Virus record (IMG/VR): IMGVR_UViG_3300028045_000107
Location: 1 to 23,003 of that record
Origin: a virus
Length of the DNA: 23,003 nucleotides
Reading direction: 5' to 3' (one strand)
Within the stretch, counting starts at the first letter, position 1. Each line of letters begins with the position of its first letter. The notes beneath the pieces were generated by a model that saw nothing but the letters and a program-made list of their open reading frames with translations, ran no database searches and had not been told where the DNA came from. Shown here piece after piece: positions 1-6,010 of this stretch. Position numbers and translations under genes: made by a program.

Positions 1-30
1 GTTGTTCTGGAGTGTATTTTGTATAGCTCA

Positions 31-432
31 TTAATTTTCCTCAAAATAAAAAGCCCCTTCCGAAGAAGGGGATAAAACACGGAAACCAAAGGAGGGATGG
101 GTTCCGCGTAACCAGTACAAGGAGTAGTCACTACAAATTCTTTTTTCCATTTCAGCTTCAATGTTTAAGCTACGTACTTTTCTTTCATCTGTTTCTCTGT
201 CACCTGTCTGGTGATACTTTCTGGTAATTTTGTCTTCTGATGCGCCAAAGTCCCAAGCTTCTGATGCGTCACTACCAGGCTTAGCCGGGTCCCAAGTAGC
301 GACAGGGATAACCTTTTCTAATTCAGCAGCAGGTTTTTTGAAGAAACTTAAAAAATGCTTATTACACAGAGAGTGTTCATGGCATTCTGCGAATGGGCTA
401 TTAGTACAACCACCTACTTCACATACATACAT
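31..432 (-). CDS. Zinc-finger-like early phage protein, unknown function
   Basis: A 133-residue protein of unknown role. The first 27 residues hold a Cys/His cluster (C4, C9, then C-H-x-H-x2-C-x2-H around residues 18-26) that could form a small zinc-binding knuckle. The middle is hydrophilic, and the C-terminal 30 residues are richer in aromatics and Gly. The ATG follows TAGGAG at a rather long spacing. It is the last leftward gene in the window and lies just after a 26-residue membrane peptide gene. Its last codons are built from the stem and T-run of an intrinsic terminator, so full transcripts may end before the stop codon. I do not recognise the family. Confidence 0.7.
   Translation of the reverse strand: MYVCEVGGCTNSPFAECHEHSLCNKHFLSFFKKPAAELEKVIPVATWDPAKPGSDASEAWDFGASEDKITRKYHQTGDRETDERKVRSLNIEAEMEKRICSDYSLYWLRGTHPSFGFRVLSPSSEGAFYFEEN
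40..73 (-). terminator. Intrinsic terminator with TTCG loop, overlapping a CDS end
   Basis: Read leftward, CCCCTTC-TTCG-GAAGGGG is followed by CTTTTTATTTT. This is a 7-bp GC-rich stem with a UUCG tetraloop and a U-tract. It lies inside the last 14 codons of the gene ending at 31. Confidence 0.85.
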
Positions 433-447
433 GCTAAATTGCTCCTA

Positions 448-528
448 TTAAGTAAAGATATCCATATACAGGTAAACCATTAAGTATATAGTAAAAATTA
501 CCACTACAAGTTGTTTACGCTCACTCAT
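448..528 (-). CDS. 26-residue single-span membrane peptide
   Basis: A very short reading frame fitted between two larger genes. After MSERKQ it is almost wholly hydrophobic (LVVVIFTIYLMVYLYM), as expected for one membrane helix with a positive N-terminus. Its ATG lies 7 bases after the stop of the upstream gene, and its stop overlaps the TAGGAG ribosome-binding site of the next gene, so the three seem translationally linked. Small membrane peptides are common in phage early regions; no function can be given. Confidence 0.55.
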   Translation of the reverse strand: MSERKQLVVVIFTIYLMVYLYMDIFT

Positions 529-534
529 TATTTT

Positions 535-870
535 CTACTCTGCAGCTCTTATTTGTAAATCTAATCTTGCTAAAGCATTCCATGCAGCATGTGCTGAATG
601 CAGCAGTTTAGTCTCTTCATCAGAAAGCTCTCCAGCAGCTTCTTTCATGAGATGTCTATACATAGCATCCGTGTACCGTTTCTCGCCGTCTGGTATTTTC
701 ATCCAGCCATTTTCAGTATACTTAATTGCTCCGTATGTACCTACTTCGCTAACAGCTTGCAATGCCCTGGAAAAACCGTTTAGGACTAAACCAATTTTGT
801 TTTTTCCTTCATCGAGTTTGGCACCTGGCCCATCTGCTGGTTTGCCATTAGGGTCTGTTTCTTTAATCAC
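535..870 (-). CDS. DUF5664 protein (dATP/dGTP diphosphohydrolase N-terminal-type domain)
   Basis: This 111-residue protein matches the pattern I know for the DUF5664 / dATP-dGTP diphosphohydrolase N-terminal family. It has GAKLDEGKNKIGLVLNGF at residues 16-33, VGTYGAIKYTENGW at 43-56, RYTDAMYRHLM at 65-75, and a late LLHSAHAAWNALARL helix at 89-103. Family members are all-alpha, MazG-like proteins linked to nucleotide hydrolysis; activity here is inferred. The start is GTG, chosen because AAGGTG lies 8 bases upstream; it overlaps the end of the upstream gene by 8 bases. Thymidylate synthase lies two genes upstream, so a role in dNTP pool control is plausible. Confidence 0.82.
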   Translation of the reverse strand: MIKETDPNGKPADGPGAKLDEGKNKIGLVLNGFSRALQAVSEVGTYGAIKYTENGWMKIPDGEKRYTDAMYRHLMKEAAGELSDEETKLLHSAHAAWNALARLDLQIRAAE

Positions 871-1138
871 GATTATTCACCTTGTCCAAATGTTCAGCCA
901 AAAGAAAATTACAAAGAGTCCAAGCATGGTGTTTACTAACCGCATCTAAGACAATATCTACAGCTTCTCGTGAAATGCGACAGCTGACACTGCCAGTTTT
1001 TCCGATAGTGTATTTTTTAAGCAGATATCGTTTTCTGATACGAGAAGGAGTGTGACAAGTTTCTTGATAAACTACGAAAGTACCGTTTTGGTTAGAGTAA
1101 CCACCCAAGTAAAAATTTTTATCGTTATTTCTAGACAT
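863..1138 (-). CDS. Hypothetical 91-residue basic protein
   Basis: A basic protein (RIRKRYLLKKY at about residues 32-42) with no family I recognise. It lies 3 bases after the thymidylate synthase stop and overlaps the next gene by 8 bases, so it belongs to the same transcription unit. Predicted character: a beta-rich N-terminal half and a helical C-terminal half (AVDIVLDAVSKHHAWTLCNF). It could bind nucleic acid because of its charge, but no motif shows this. Confidence 0.7.
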   Translation of the reverse strand: MSRNNDKNFYLGGYSNQNGTFVVYQETCHTPSRIRKRYLLKKYTIGKTGSVSCRISREAVDIVLDAVSKHHAWTLCNFLLAEHLDKVNNRD

Positions 1139-1141
1139 AAC

Positions 1142-1999
1142 TTATACCGAAAAAGGAAAATGTATACCAGGATGATGCTCATAACCTCGAATAGCATAGT
1201 CTTTAATAGTAGAATTCTCTAAGTCTTCAAGAGTTTTGATACGAGGATTGATTATTAACGTAGGTAGCGGAAAAGGACTACGTTCGAGCTGGTATTGTAA
1301 ATACTTAATCTGATCTTCATAGATATGAGCATTTACAATTTTATGGTAAGCGATACCAGGCTTAAGCCCAGTAATTTGAGCCATTACCAATAAGAACCAG
1401 GAAACCTGGATTTGGTTAAATCCGTGTCCAAGAGGTATATCGTCACTTCGCTGATACGAAGTAAGATATAAGACCCCATCCAAAATACTAAAAGTATGTG
1501 AGTACATGCAAGGACGTAAACAACCAGACTCAAGGTCACCAACATTCCAGTAAGTAATAATTTCACCACGATCATCTATACCTTTCTTTAAATTTTCATA
1601 AACTTTACGAAGTTGATCACATTCCGTTCGTTCACCGTTTATATCTCTATGAAGCCAACTACGCCCTTGAACACCATACACCTTACCCATATCGTCTTTA
1701 CCAAGACAATAAGGACTTTTTTGCCATACTTCAGCATTAGCGTTTGCATCCCAGGTATCTGTACCTAAAGCACGGAAGTCAGCAGCATTACTGAGACCTT
1801 TAATATAGCCAAGCATTTCAGCAACAGCTTTCTTCCAGTATGCCTGTTTAGTAGTTAGCAAATGAAGTTGGTGATCTCTACAATCATAAACAAAATCAGC
1901 ATTAATGACAGTTTTGCACCTTTTACCGGTGCGTTTGTTATCTACCCAGACACCTTTGCTTAATATTCTTTTGCAAAGATCCAGGTACTGCTTGCTCAT
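1142..1999 (-). CDS. thyA: Thymidylate synthase (ThyA type)
   Basis: Makes dTMP from dUMP using methylene-tetrahydrofolate. The 285-residue sequence aligns to E. coli ThyA with a constant +18 offset over the core: catalytic C164 (RPCMYSHTF), R184-S185 ([11 protein letters not shown]), N195 (GFNQIQ), H225 and Y227 (AHIYEDQ). RTGKR (23-27), YGVQGRSW (108-115) and the C-terminal [11 protein letters not shown] are also present. N195 is the residue that selects dUMP; dCMP hydroxymethylases carry Asp there, so this should be a true thymidylate synthase. It overlaps the upstream coiled-coil gene by 4 bases (ATGA). Together with the DUF5664 protein it suggests increased dTTP supply for an AT-rich genome. 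Confidence 0.97.
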   Translation of the reverse strand: MSKQYLDLCKRILSKGVWVDNKRTGKRCKTVINADFVYDCRDHQLHLLTTKQAYWKKAVAEMLGYIKGLSNAADFRALGTDTWDANANAEVWQKSPYCLGKDDMGKVYGVQGRSWLHRDINGERTECDQLRKVYENLKKGIDDRGEIITYWNVGDLESGCLRPCMYSHTFSILDGVLYLTSYQRSDDIPLGHGFNQIQVSWFLLVMAQITGLKPGIAYHKIVNAHIYEDQIKYLQYQLERSPFPLPTLIINPRIKTLEDLENSTIKDYAIRGYEHHPGIHFPFSV

Positions 2000-2502
2000 T
2001 TATACTCTCTAAATGCATCCAGCTCTAGAAAATTGATAGTTTCTTCTTTACGAGAACTAAAAATTGCGTCAATATTTTCTTGTAAATTTTTAAGAAAATA
2101 GTAATCTTCTGGCAATTCATCAATAATTTCATGAGATGCTGCACCATCAGGGTGATACTTCGTTAATATAGTACGTTTATTTTCACCTTTAAGATACACA
2201 GTAGCTAAACGACTTGTAACTATACCCTGTAAAGTGCGGATATCAGACAATAGTATGTCGTTATACGCCTGTAATTTGCCATTTTCATCAAGTAGTTTAG
2301 AAGAGACACCAGTCTCATGAATGAGTTTTTCTTCTAATTCTATACTAAAAGTAGTAGCCTTTTTACTAGCTGTATAAGACGCTTTCTCAGCCACTTTTTT
2401 TAATTCCAGCGAGCTTTCCAGTTGTTTTTGCAGATCAAATACAAGCTCTACCAATTGTGTAACAGGCATTTTAGCTAAAGTTCGTTTTGTTAAATTTTTC
2501 AT
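1996..2502 (-). CDS. Hypothetical coiled-coil protein (168 aa)
   Basis: Residues 15-100 are strongly helical with heptad-like leucines ([20 protein letters not shown], then [20 protein letters not shown]), so a coiled-coil oligomer is likely. The C-terminal third is more acidic. There is no recognisable catalytic motif. It starts directly after the stop of the 60-residue gene and overlaps thyA by 4 bases, so translation is probably coupled. Confidence 0.72.
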   Translation of the reverse strand: MKNLTKRTLAKMPVTQLVELVFDLQKQLESSLELKKVAEKASYTASKKATTFSIELEEKLIHETGVSSKLLDENGKLQAYNDILLSDIRTLQGIVTSRLATVYLKGENKRTILTKYHPDGAASHEIIDELPEDYYFLKNLQENIDAIFSSRKEETINFLELDAFREYK

Positions 2503-2685
2503 TTATGGCGTGTCCCAGTAATCTTCAGTTAGTTTTGCATTTTCAAGTTCTTCAAACTTGTCTAATGCTTCTTTGTGTTTCATTGTTGTTAAATTTTTAT
2601 AAGTAGCAGGAGTACCACTACCTTTTTTACTATCAGCAATAGTAAATTCTTGTTCACTAAATTCAGTCATATTGTTTTTCGTCAT
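2503..2685 (-). CDS. Hypothetical acidic 60-residue protein
   Basis: A small hydrophilic protein starting MTKNNMTEF; a second in-frame Met at residue 6 could also be used. No family is recognised. The leader and first five codons are present again about 1 kb upstream in front of a 12-codon frame, so this translation start has been duplicated. The leader has a purine-rich GAAAGAAAA ribosome-binding stretch. Confidence 0.62.
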   Translation of the reverse strand: MTKNNMTEFSEQEFTIADSKKGSGTPATYKNLTTMKHKEALDKFEELENAKLTEDYWDTP

Positions 2686-2720
2686 TTTTATTTTCTTTCA
2701 TGTATAGGTACAATATCAAT
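2672..2720 (-). repeat. Duplicated promoter/leader segment, copy 1
   Basis: About 50 bases nearly identical to 3733-3782. The repeat covers TATTGTACCTATACATGAAAG, the ribosome-binding region and the first codons M-T-K-N-N. Here it leads into an intact 60-residue gene. Confidence 0.75.
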
Positions 2721-2729
2721 ATGTGTTAA
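2701..2729 (-). promoter_or_regulatory. Possible sigma70-type promoter
   Basis: Read leftward, TTAACA and TATACA are separated by 17 bases, a close match to a host sigma70 promoter, just upstream of the gene starting at 2685. A short hairpin (AAATG-GTA-CATTT, 2728-2740) touches the -35. Prediction from sequence only. Confidence 0.4.
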
Positions 2730-2761
2730 ATGGTACATTTCAGCAGTTAACAGGGCTCGTT

Positions 2762-3067
2762 TCAATCATCGTAAACAATGATACTGTCTTCCACCCACGG
2801 AACCTCAGTGATTAAATATCCAAGTCTGTTGACTATGTGCATTCCATTACCGAGAATAAATATGCTGGCATCCTCTCCTGCGTCGTCTTCGTCGTCGCAT
2901 TCAATCCATGTCCAGATGTGATTTATATTCGCGTTACGGACGAATACCAGCTCCTCACCGTATGTTTCAAACATGCACCCATCCAAGCTTGCATTGTCGT
3001 CGATGTGATTGGTGACAGGTCGATACTTCTCGATAAACTTATCCCAATGTAGAGTTACTTCACTCAT
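2762..3067 (-). CDS. Hypothetical acidic 101-residue protein
   Basis: Strongly acidic, with an ECDDEDDAGEDAS stretch at about residues 57-69 and an acidic C-terminus (DSIIVYDD). Several Trp residues and alternating hydrophobics suggest a small beta-rich domain. An acidic phage protein can act as a DNA mimic, but nothing here proves that. The gene looks richer in G+C than its neighbours, which may mean separate acquisition. Its start overlaps the end of a 23-codon frame. Confidence 0.68.
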   Translation of the reverse strand: MSEVTLHWDKFIEKYRPVTNHIDDNASLDGCMFETYGEELVFVRNANINHIWTWIECDDEDDAGEDASIFILGNGMHIVNRLGYLITEVPWVEDSIIVYDD

Positions 3068-3131
3068 GACTCTTTTCTTTATAGGGTATTTCGTGTTGCA
3101 GGGTGAAGTTAACAGAGTATTCTTTTTTCAT
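3060..3131 (-). CDS. Possible 23-residue peptide gene
   Basis: The ATG lies 2 bases after the stop of the HNH gene, preceded by AAGGT, and the frame ends inside the start of the next gene. The peptide is charged (begins MKKEYSVNF, ends YKEKSHE). Spacing fits a translated linker gene, but it is too short to judge by composition. Confidence 0.4.
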   Translation of the reverse strand: MKKEYSVNFTLQHEIPYKEKSHE

Positions 3132-3133
3132 AA

Positions 3134-3442
3134 TTATTTACCTTCTACTTGCCATAAATAGGCATTGCATTTTGCATGTACAGCACCAATTGTTAATCCG
3201 GTATCGTGAGAATGATGCAGATGGATTGGGTGATCAAAAAATCCTTTAGGAAACAGTTTCTTAAAGATATGCTGTTTTTGTACTTTTTTGGAAGGATTAG
3301 CATATAAAGATTTATTACAGTACCAGCATGCATCTTTTTGAATTCGTCGGTACTCTTCACGTACTGCCCACTTCTCACTATGCTTCAGATTATCGTAGTC
3401 AACAGGCAGGTTGAATTTTCGCTTATCTACTGTGGCAAACAT
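3134..3442 (-). CDS. HNH / endonuclease VII-like protein
   Basis: A 102-residue protein with the layout of a small HNH (treble-clef) nuclease. CWYC at 39-42 provides one zinc-binding pair, and HLHHSHDTGLTIGAVHAKCN at 74-93 matches the H-x-H-D-x-TG...C-N core of endonuclease VII-type HNH domains. The second metal pair is less clear, with H89 and C92 as candidates. It could be a recombination or packaging nuclease, or a free-standing homing endonuclease; context does not decide. It is 2 bases from the upstream membrane-protein gene. Confidence 0.75.
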   Translation of the reverse strand: MFATVDKRKFNLPVDYDNLKHSEKWAVREEYRRIQKDACWYCNKSLYANPSKKVQKQHIFKKLFPKGFFDHPIHLHHSHDTGLTIGAVHAKCNAYLWQVEGK

Positions 3443-3444
3443 GA

Positions 3445-3675
3445 TTAGTTACTGTGGAAGGTGTTATCAGAGTCATACCGATAAACCTGTTCACAACTAT
3501 TTTCCAAATAACAACTATCACAATTGTTAGCCAGGTAAAACGCTGAATCTTCCCGAGCATCGGTGCCGAAACACGGAAGCACTGGAGGTTCTTTAATATG
3601 AGCTTTTTTTACAGCAAATAGTGCAAAAGTTACTAGAACTGCTATAGAACCTATCCATAAAAATATTTCAAACAT
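3445..3675 (-). CDS. Small membrane-anchored Cys-rich protein
   Basis: 76 residues. The N-terminus is one hydrophobic helix (FLWIGSIAVLVTFALFAV, residues 4-21) followed by KK, which suggests an N-out, C-in anchor. The rest is soluble, with a C-x2-C-x5-C cluster (CDSCYLENSC) and another Cys near residue 35, possibly a metal site. A signal-peptide reading is less likely because no cleavage-type motif follows. Function unknown. Confidence 0.65.
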   Translation of the reverse strand: MFEIFLWIGSIAVLVTFALFAVKKAHIKEPPVLPCFGTDAREDSAFYLANNCDSCYLENSCEQVYRYDSDNTFHSN

Positions 3676-3710
3676 ATGATATCTCCTAATTTTAAAATTA
3701 TTGTACTCAC

Positions 3711-3746
3711 CTATGAAACATATAGGAACATGTTGTTTTTCGTCAT
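3711..3746 (-). pseudogene. Orphan 11-residue frame at duplicated leader
   Basis: The second leader copy opens with ATG and codons M-T-K-N-N like the gene at 2685, but the frame ends after 11 residues (MTKNNMFLYVS). It is either a remnant of a duplicated gene or a leader peptide ahead of the genes to its left. Confidence 0.4.
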
Positions 3747-3782
3747 TTTTTCTTTCCTTTCATGTATAGGTACAATAGCAAT
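3733..3782 (-). repeat. Duplicated promoter/leader segment, copy 2
   Basis: Near copy of 2672-2720. Its ribosome-binding stretch is slightly stronger (GAAAGGAAAGAAAA), but it lacks the good -35 seen at copy 1. Confidence 0.72.
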
Positions 3783-3810
3783 AAAACGATAGCCATTTTT
3801 CTTTAACTCC

Positions 3811-4185
3811 TCAAATTGCTTTATGTCTGCCAACACCCAAAAATGCATCGATAGCAGCATCTTTAGGTTCTAATTTAATAAATAACGGTTTGGCTGTTCT
3901 GCTTGCAACAGAATTCCTGGGTTTGCTGCATTGGGCTATTTGAGTATGCTCAATTGAACAATACTTACGTCGAATATAGTTATTATTCGACTCAGGTTCT
4001 TTACGATTTTTCTTTTTATTGAAAACAATTTTTACTTCCAAGTGTCTATCACACTCAGAAAGTTCACAAAATTGTGTTTCATAATGTCTTTTGTAATCGA
4101 CATCATCTACAGTAGTAATTATGTCTTTATTAAAAACAATGCCATGAGCATATTCAATTGGTTCAAGTTTTTTCTTTTTAGTCAT
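3811..4185 (-). CDS. Hypothetical basic protein with possible zinc ribbon
   Basis: 124 residues, starting with a lysine run (MTKKKKL). C40 and C45 (FCELSECDRH) and a later RKYCSIEH segment (about 73-80), with C86 beyond, resemble the paired Cys/His of small zinc ribbons. The linker between them is Lys/Asn rich. The composition suggests nucleic-acid binding; no family is recognised. A two-way terminator directly upstream means the gene probably has its own promoter or relies on read-through. Confidence 0.65.
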   Translation of the reverse strand: MTKKKKLEPIEYAHGIVFNKDIITTVDDVDYKRHYETQFCELSECDRHLEVKIVFNKKKNRKEPESNNNYIRRKYCSIEHTQIAQCSKPRNSVASRTAKPLFIKLEPKDAAIDAFLGVGRHKAI

Positions 4186-4201
4186 AATTTATTCCAGATA
4201 A

Positions 4202-4233
4202 AAAAATAGGCTCACAATCGGAGCCTATTTTTA
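4202..4233. terminator. Bidirectional intrinsic terminator
   Basis: TAGGCTC and GAGCCTA form a 7-bp stem around ACAATCG, flanked by an A-run on one side and a T-run on the other, so it can stop transcription in both directions. For leftward transcription it closes the unit of small genes at 4258-5318. Confidence 0.82.
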
Positions 4234-4257
4234 CTTCAAAATGTTCAGTTATGTTTG

Positions 4258-4389
4258 TCAGTCAGGAGACCACAGCCTACCATGAATACCGGTAATACTG
4301 CTATTTTCAATTAGCTTCTGTATTTCTTTACCCTTAATAGGGCCATGAGCAGTAATGACCTTTAACACCTTTTCTGTTTTACTAATCAT
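4258..4389 (-). CDS. Small helical protein (43 aa)
   Basis: Encodes MISKTEKVLKVITAHGPIKG then KEIQKLIENSSITGIHGRLW and a short tail. The pattern (short helix, turn with Gly-Pro, second helix) resembles part of a winged-helix DNA-binding domain, but it is too short to assign. Its start overlaps the stop of the preceding 44-residue gene by 8 bases, with no clear separate ribosome-binding site, so coupling is likely. The two-way terminator follows its stop. Confidence 0.55.
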   Translation of the reverse strand: MISKTEKVLKVITAHGPIKGKEIQKLIENSSITGIHGRLWSPD

Positions 4390-4516
4390 TAGATTTGTAC
4401 CATGCCATAGGAAGTTTCCTATCGGAAACAGTTACTCTAGATTTCCACCACATAGGTACAAATATAGCTAACAGCAGTAGTGCATTACCTAGCTCTTTTA
4501 ATATGTAATCATTCAT
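4382..4516 (-). CDS. Small membrane protein (44 aa)
   Basis: GAGGAG lies 9 bases upstream of the ATG. Residues 9-24 (LGNALLLLAIFVPMWW) form one membrane helix followed by basic residues, giving an N-out, C-in prediction. An internal 6-bp hairpin (GTTTCC-GATA-GGAAAC) lies in the coding region. Function unknown. Confidence 0.58.
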   Translation of the reverse strand: MNDYILKELGNALLLLAIFVPMWWKSRVTVSDRKLPMAWYKSND

Positions 4517-4568
4517 TTTTGTTTACTCCTCTTATTTTTTCTATAAAATATATTTCATTGACTATTCT

Positions 4569-4640
4569 TTATTCTAACGCTTTTAAAGGTATACCATGCA
4601 TCCATTTATGTTCTACCCCCATCATTAAAAATTCATGTCC
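4569..4640 (-). pseudogene. In-frame extension after tandem stops
   Basis: Directly after the TGA-TAA that ends the gene at 4644, the same frame stays open for 23 more codons and carries peptide-like sequence (GHEFLMMGVEHKWMHGIPL). It could be the former C-terminus of that gene or a separate 18-residue frame starting at the ATG at 4625. Confidence 0.35.
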
Positions 4641-4643
4641 TTA

Positions 4644-4835
4644 TCAGTCTGCCCTCAATTTTTTAGGTGTACAGGTCTCAAGAATCGCACTATGTCCGTG
4701 TTTCATTAACACCTTAGATTCAGGAACCACTTGCATATTTTTAGTTAAACAGTAATTCCTACGAGTTCTATTGGCCAAAGTATGAGTAAGATTAAGTAAG
4801 CTCAATATTGTCTCATGTGACCATTTTTCACTCAT
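4644..4835 (-). CDS. Hypothetical 63-residue protein
   Basis: A mostly helical, basic small protein (SHETILSLLNLTHTLANRTRR near the N-terminus) with two Cys. It starts within the stop of the 40-residue gene upstream (ATGA overlap) and is preceded by AGGTG. It ends at tandem TGA-TAA codons, after which the same frame continues for 23 codons. Family unknown. Confidence 0.6.
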   Translation of the reverse strand: MSEKWSHETILSLLNLTHTLANRTRRNYCLTKNMQVVPESKVLMKHGHSAILETCTPKKLRAD

Positions 4836-4954
4836 ACGTCACCTACTCGGGCATACATACTATTTTCACTTCCAAGATCCCATGTAATTGCGTTATTAAC
4901 TAATGCCTGAGCAACAATTAGCACATCTTGTTTATTAAACACACCACTACGCAT
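4832..4954 (-). CDS. Hypothetical 40-residue protein
   Basis: The ATG is 2 bases after the stop of the upstream gene, with GGAG 7 bases before it, and the stop overlaps the next ATG. The sequence begins MRSGVFNKQDVLIVAQALVN and has one amphipathic helix. Gene spacing supports translation; function unknown. Confidence 0.55.
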   Translation of the reverse strand: MRSGVFNKQDVLIVAQALVNNAITWDLGSENSMYARVGDV

Positions 4955-4956
4955 AA

Positions 4957-5115
4957 CTACTCTCCAGATAACCCTGTGTGGTCACAATTACCACGATCAT
5001 ATTGTTGGTTATAATGAATATCACTTGCTTGAACAGCAGCAATAAGTTCCAGCACAGATAACATTAGTATTAAAACAGTCATACAAAGCAGTAATAGAAA
5101 TTTACGATTTGACAT
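4957..5115 (-). CDS. Small membrane or secreted protein (52 aa)
   Basis: The N-terminus has basic residues followed by a long hydrophobic stretch (FLLLLCMTVLILMLSVLELI, residues 6-25), then AAVQA, then a short polar tail with one Cys. This is either an anchored peptide with its tail outside or a signal peptide with cleavage after AVQA. It lies 2 bases after the Cys-rich gene. Function unknown. Confidence 0.6.
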   Translation of the reverse strand: MSNRKFLLLLCMTVLILMLSVLELIAAVQASDIHYNQQYDRGNCDHTGLSGE

Positions 5116-5117
5116 AA

Positions 5118-5318
5118 TTAACGCTCTATCAATTTACAGTAACCTTTATTGTCACTGTATGTTTTAGTTAAACTAACATTATTAGGATTAGTACATTTTG
5201 GTTTCCAGGCCATACATTTATCAGCTTCACAAGTAGGAGGTGTTCTCTGTTTACTTATTTGACATTCAAATAGTGGTCTAAAAGGACATATCAATTCTAC
5301 TGCATTATTGATATTCAT
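5118..5318 (-). CDS. Small Cys-rich phage protein
   Basis: 66 residues with a spaced Cys pattern: CPFRPLFEC (about 11-19), CEADKCMAWKPKC (about 30-42) and a final GYCKL. This C...C...C-x4-C-MAW...GYC layout is one I associate with a family of small phage early proteins of unknown function, possibly metal-binding. AAGGAG lies 8 bases before the ATG. It is the first confident gene downstream of the hairpin promoter at 5946-5960. Confidence 0.72.
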   Translation of the reverse strand: MNINNAVELICPFRPLFECQISKQRTPPTCEADKCMAWKPKCTNPNNVSLTKTYSDNKGYCKLIER

Positions 5319-5351
5319 TATAATTCTCCTTAAGGATTATTATTAAATTGA

Positions 5352-5588
5352 TTAGCAGCTTTGTTTGGGTGGTTCAGCTATTTTGCACCCTTGCCGAGTC
5401 TTCGGCCTCTTTTTAACCTGTAAACAACTCCAAAAATTTAAATCGTATTTCTCTGCGTCAGACGCACCTGCTGCACCATTGCATTTGCAGACAGGAGGTA
5501 CAAAATATATAGTTTGCAACGACAACCTATTCGAATTAAGTACAGCATTATGGCTTCCCAGGTGGCCTAAAGGATTCTCAATCTGGTT
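5352..5588 (-). other. Open frame without ATG, possible gene remnant
   Basis: This leftward frame stays open for 78 codons up to a TAA but has no ATG; possible starts are ATT (5582) or internal TTG codons. The translated product looks protein-like and has several Cys (VPPVCKCNGAAGASDAEKYD, then a basic tail ending PPKQSC). A rightward 75-codon frame overlaps it but starts with TTG and opposes all neighbouring genes. I see no confident gene in 5319-5940. Confidence 0.3.
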
Positions 5589-5624
5589 TTAATGCTGTGT
5601 ATTACAGAAGCTTGGCATAAGGGA

Positions 5625-5930
5625 TCATCTGCATTGCCTTTTGGCTGAATCGACAGCTCTACGCTTTGAAGAACGTTCATACGCAGCGGTACACGGTTGG
5701 TTACGGTACTTGGTACTATTAGTTCCAGCACTACTTTGTAATGCTTTTAATTGTGTTATGCCGGTTACCATTATCCGGCGTATTCGCTCAAGGTTCTGTA
5801 ATACGGATCTGTTACCGGTTCTGTTTTTAAGTTGTGTATTACCTTAAATACCCGCAACTAACCCTCCTGGGTTTGAGCCAACATTGAGAAATAGAGCTGC
5901 TTGGTTCACTCTAGAACAAAATATTTTCAT
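5625..5930 (-). pseudogene. Leftward frame interrupted by one stop
   Basis: From the ATG at 5930 the frame runs 28 codons to a TAA at 5844-5846, then continues open to 5625. A downstream ATG at 5771 overlaps the stop of another short frame (TAATG). The second half is basic (CTAAYERSSKRRAVDSAKRQ). This is either a gene broken by a nonsense change or chance open frame in the leader of the hairpin promoter. Confidence 0.3.
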
Positions 5931-5945
5931 ATTTCATTCAAAAGA

Positions 5946-5960
5946 GTGTACGGAGTACAC
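5946..5960 (-). promoter_or_regulatory. N4 virion RNA polymerase-type hairpin promoter
   Basis: The plus strand reads GTGTAC-GGA-GTACAC, a perfect 6-bp inverted repeat with a GGA triloop closed by C-G. N4 virion RNA polymerase recognises such hairpins (5-7 bp stem, 3-base GGA or GAA loop) on the template strand, and transcription starts about 11 bases from the loop centre. Here the template is the plus strand, so transcription runs leftward. The downstream non-template sequence TCTTTTGAATG resembles the TTTTGGATG that follows the N4 P2 hairpin. It lies just past a terminator, as a promoter for the next unit should. Confidence 0.68.
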
Positions 5961-5967
5961 ATTTACA

Positions 5968-6006
5968 TAAAAAATAACCTAACAACTCATAAGAGTCATT
6001 AGGTTA
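5968..6006 (-). terminator. Intrinsic terminator after RNA polymerase genes
   Basis: TAACCTAA pairs with TTAGGTTA around an inner ACTC/GAGT stem; read leftward it is followed by a T-rich stretch (TTTTTTATG). It starts 4 bases after the stop of the C-terminal polymerase subunit gene. Confidence 0.8.
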
Positions 6007-6010
6007 ATAT

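Noticed and set aside
1142-1999. dCMP hydroxymethylase instead of thymidylate synthase
   Set aside because: The substrate-selecting position is Asn (N195), not Asp, and all other positions fit ThyA.
4414-4429. GTTTCC-TATC-GGAAAC as another hairpin promoter
   Set aside because: The loop is four bases and not of the GNA type, and it lies inside a coding frame.
5391-5414. GCCGA-GTCT-TCGGC followed by CTCTTTTT, a possible rightward terminator
   Set aside because: All nearby genes read leftward and no rightward transcript is expected; a 5-bp stem can arise by chance.
5365-5847. Two rightward open frames of 75 and 68 codons
   Set aside because: Both oppose the surrounding genes, lack ribosome-binding sites, and the first begins with TTG.
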